The notes under the pieces were generated by a model that was given only the letters and a program-made list of their open reading frames with translations, was not told the origin of the DNA and did not search any database. DNA of 5,624 nt from an uncultured Eubacteriales bacterium (GTDB taxonomy: Bacteria; Bacillota_A; Clostridia; Saccharofermentanales; Saccharofermentanaceae): NCBI GenBank assembly GCA_900313405.1, contig OMQY01000002.1, forward strand, positions 1-5,624, given 5' to 3'. Positions 5,619 to 5,624 of this stretch are shown one piece after another. Position numbers and translations under genes: made by a program. Position 1 is the first letter of the stretch. Each line of letters opens with the position of its first letter.

Positions 5619-5624
5619 ATTCAA

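Noticed and set aside
5542..5624. tRNA-Arg 3' end as an integration site for a genomic island covering the genes to its left
   Set aside because: No repeat of the tRNA 3' end occurs elsewhere in the window, there is no integrase, and a normal terminator and promoter follow the tRNA.
1..5624. CRISPR array, insertion sequence, riboswitch or tandem repeats
   Set aside because: No regularly spaced repeats, transposase, terminal inverted repeats or long structured leaders were seen; non-coding space is only about 105-120 bp at two places.

Overview
The window looks like a piece of chromosome from a Clostridia-type Bacillota, probably an anaerobic gut or rumen relative of Lachnospiraceae or Oscillospiraceae. 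This is inferred from several traits: an EFR1-type flavodoxin-ferredoxin protein, a TetR-DUF998 pair, a cytoplasmic GH43 enzyme, strong Shine-Dalgarno sites, near-consensus promoters, a tRNA gene with encoded CCA, and GC content near 50% by eye. No gene is species-diagnostic. No mobile element, CRISPR array or phage gene is visible. Coding density is very high: no stretch over 300 bases lacks a gene, and the only sizeable gaps (2668-2772 and 5423-5541) hold regulatory sites.

Layout from left to right. The 3' part of a corA magnesium/divalent-cation channel gene runs rightwards and ends at 484. Everything else runs leftwards. Reading the minus strand from the right edge, there is a complete tRNA-Arg(CCU) (5618-5542) followed at once by a rho-independent terminator. 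Next comes a promoter with a palindrome over its -10/+1 region, and then a tight four-gene run: an EFR1-family flavodoxin/2x[4Fe-4S] protein, an AAC(3)-family N-acetyltransferase, a small GNAT acetyltransferase and a RimJ/RimL-type GNAT acetyltransferase. Gaps inside the run are 18, 12 and 19 bp.

After a 105-bp regulatory gap comes a second leftward unit: a TetR/AcrR repressor, a six-helix DUF998 membrane protein and a GH43 glycoside hydrolase. The last two overlap by 20 bp. Its promoter has perfect TTGACA and TATAAT boxes with a 16-bp palindrome in the spacer, which is the expected arrangement for TetR autorepression. The GH43 gene then runs 23 bp into the end of corA, with no terminator seen on either strand.

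Functional picture (inference). The TetR unit looks like a self-regulated, ligand-responsive cassette carrying a membrane protein and a sugar-cleaving enzyme. The four-gene unit combines a small electron carrier or flavoprotein with three acetyl-CoA-dependent N-acetyltransferases of two unrelated folds, which suggests detoxification or small-molecule modification. I see no clear proof of an undescribed system. The best leads are the acetyltransferase/EFR1 operon with its palindromic promoter, and the coupling of a GH43 enzyme to a TetR-DUF998 operon.
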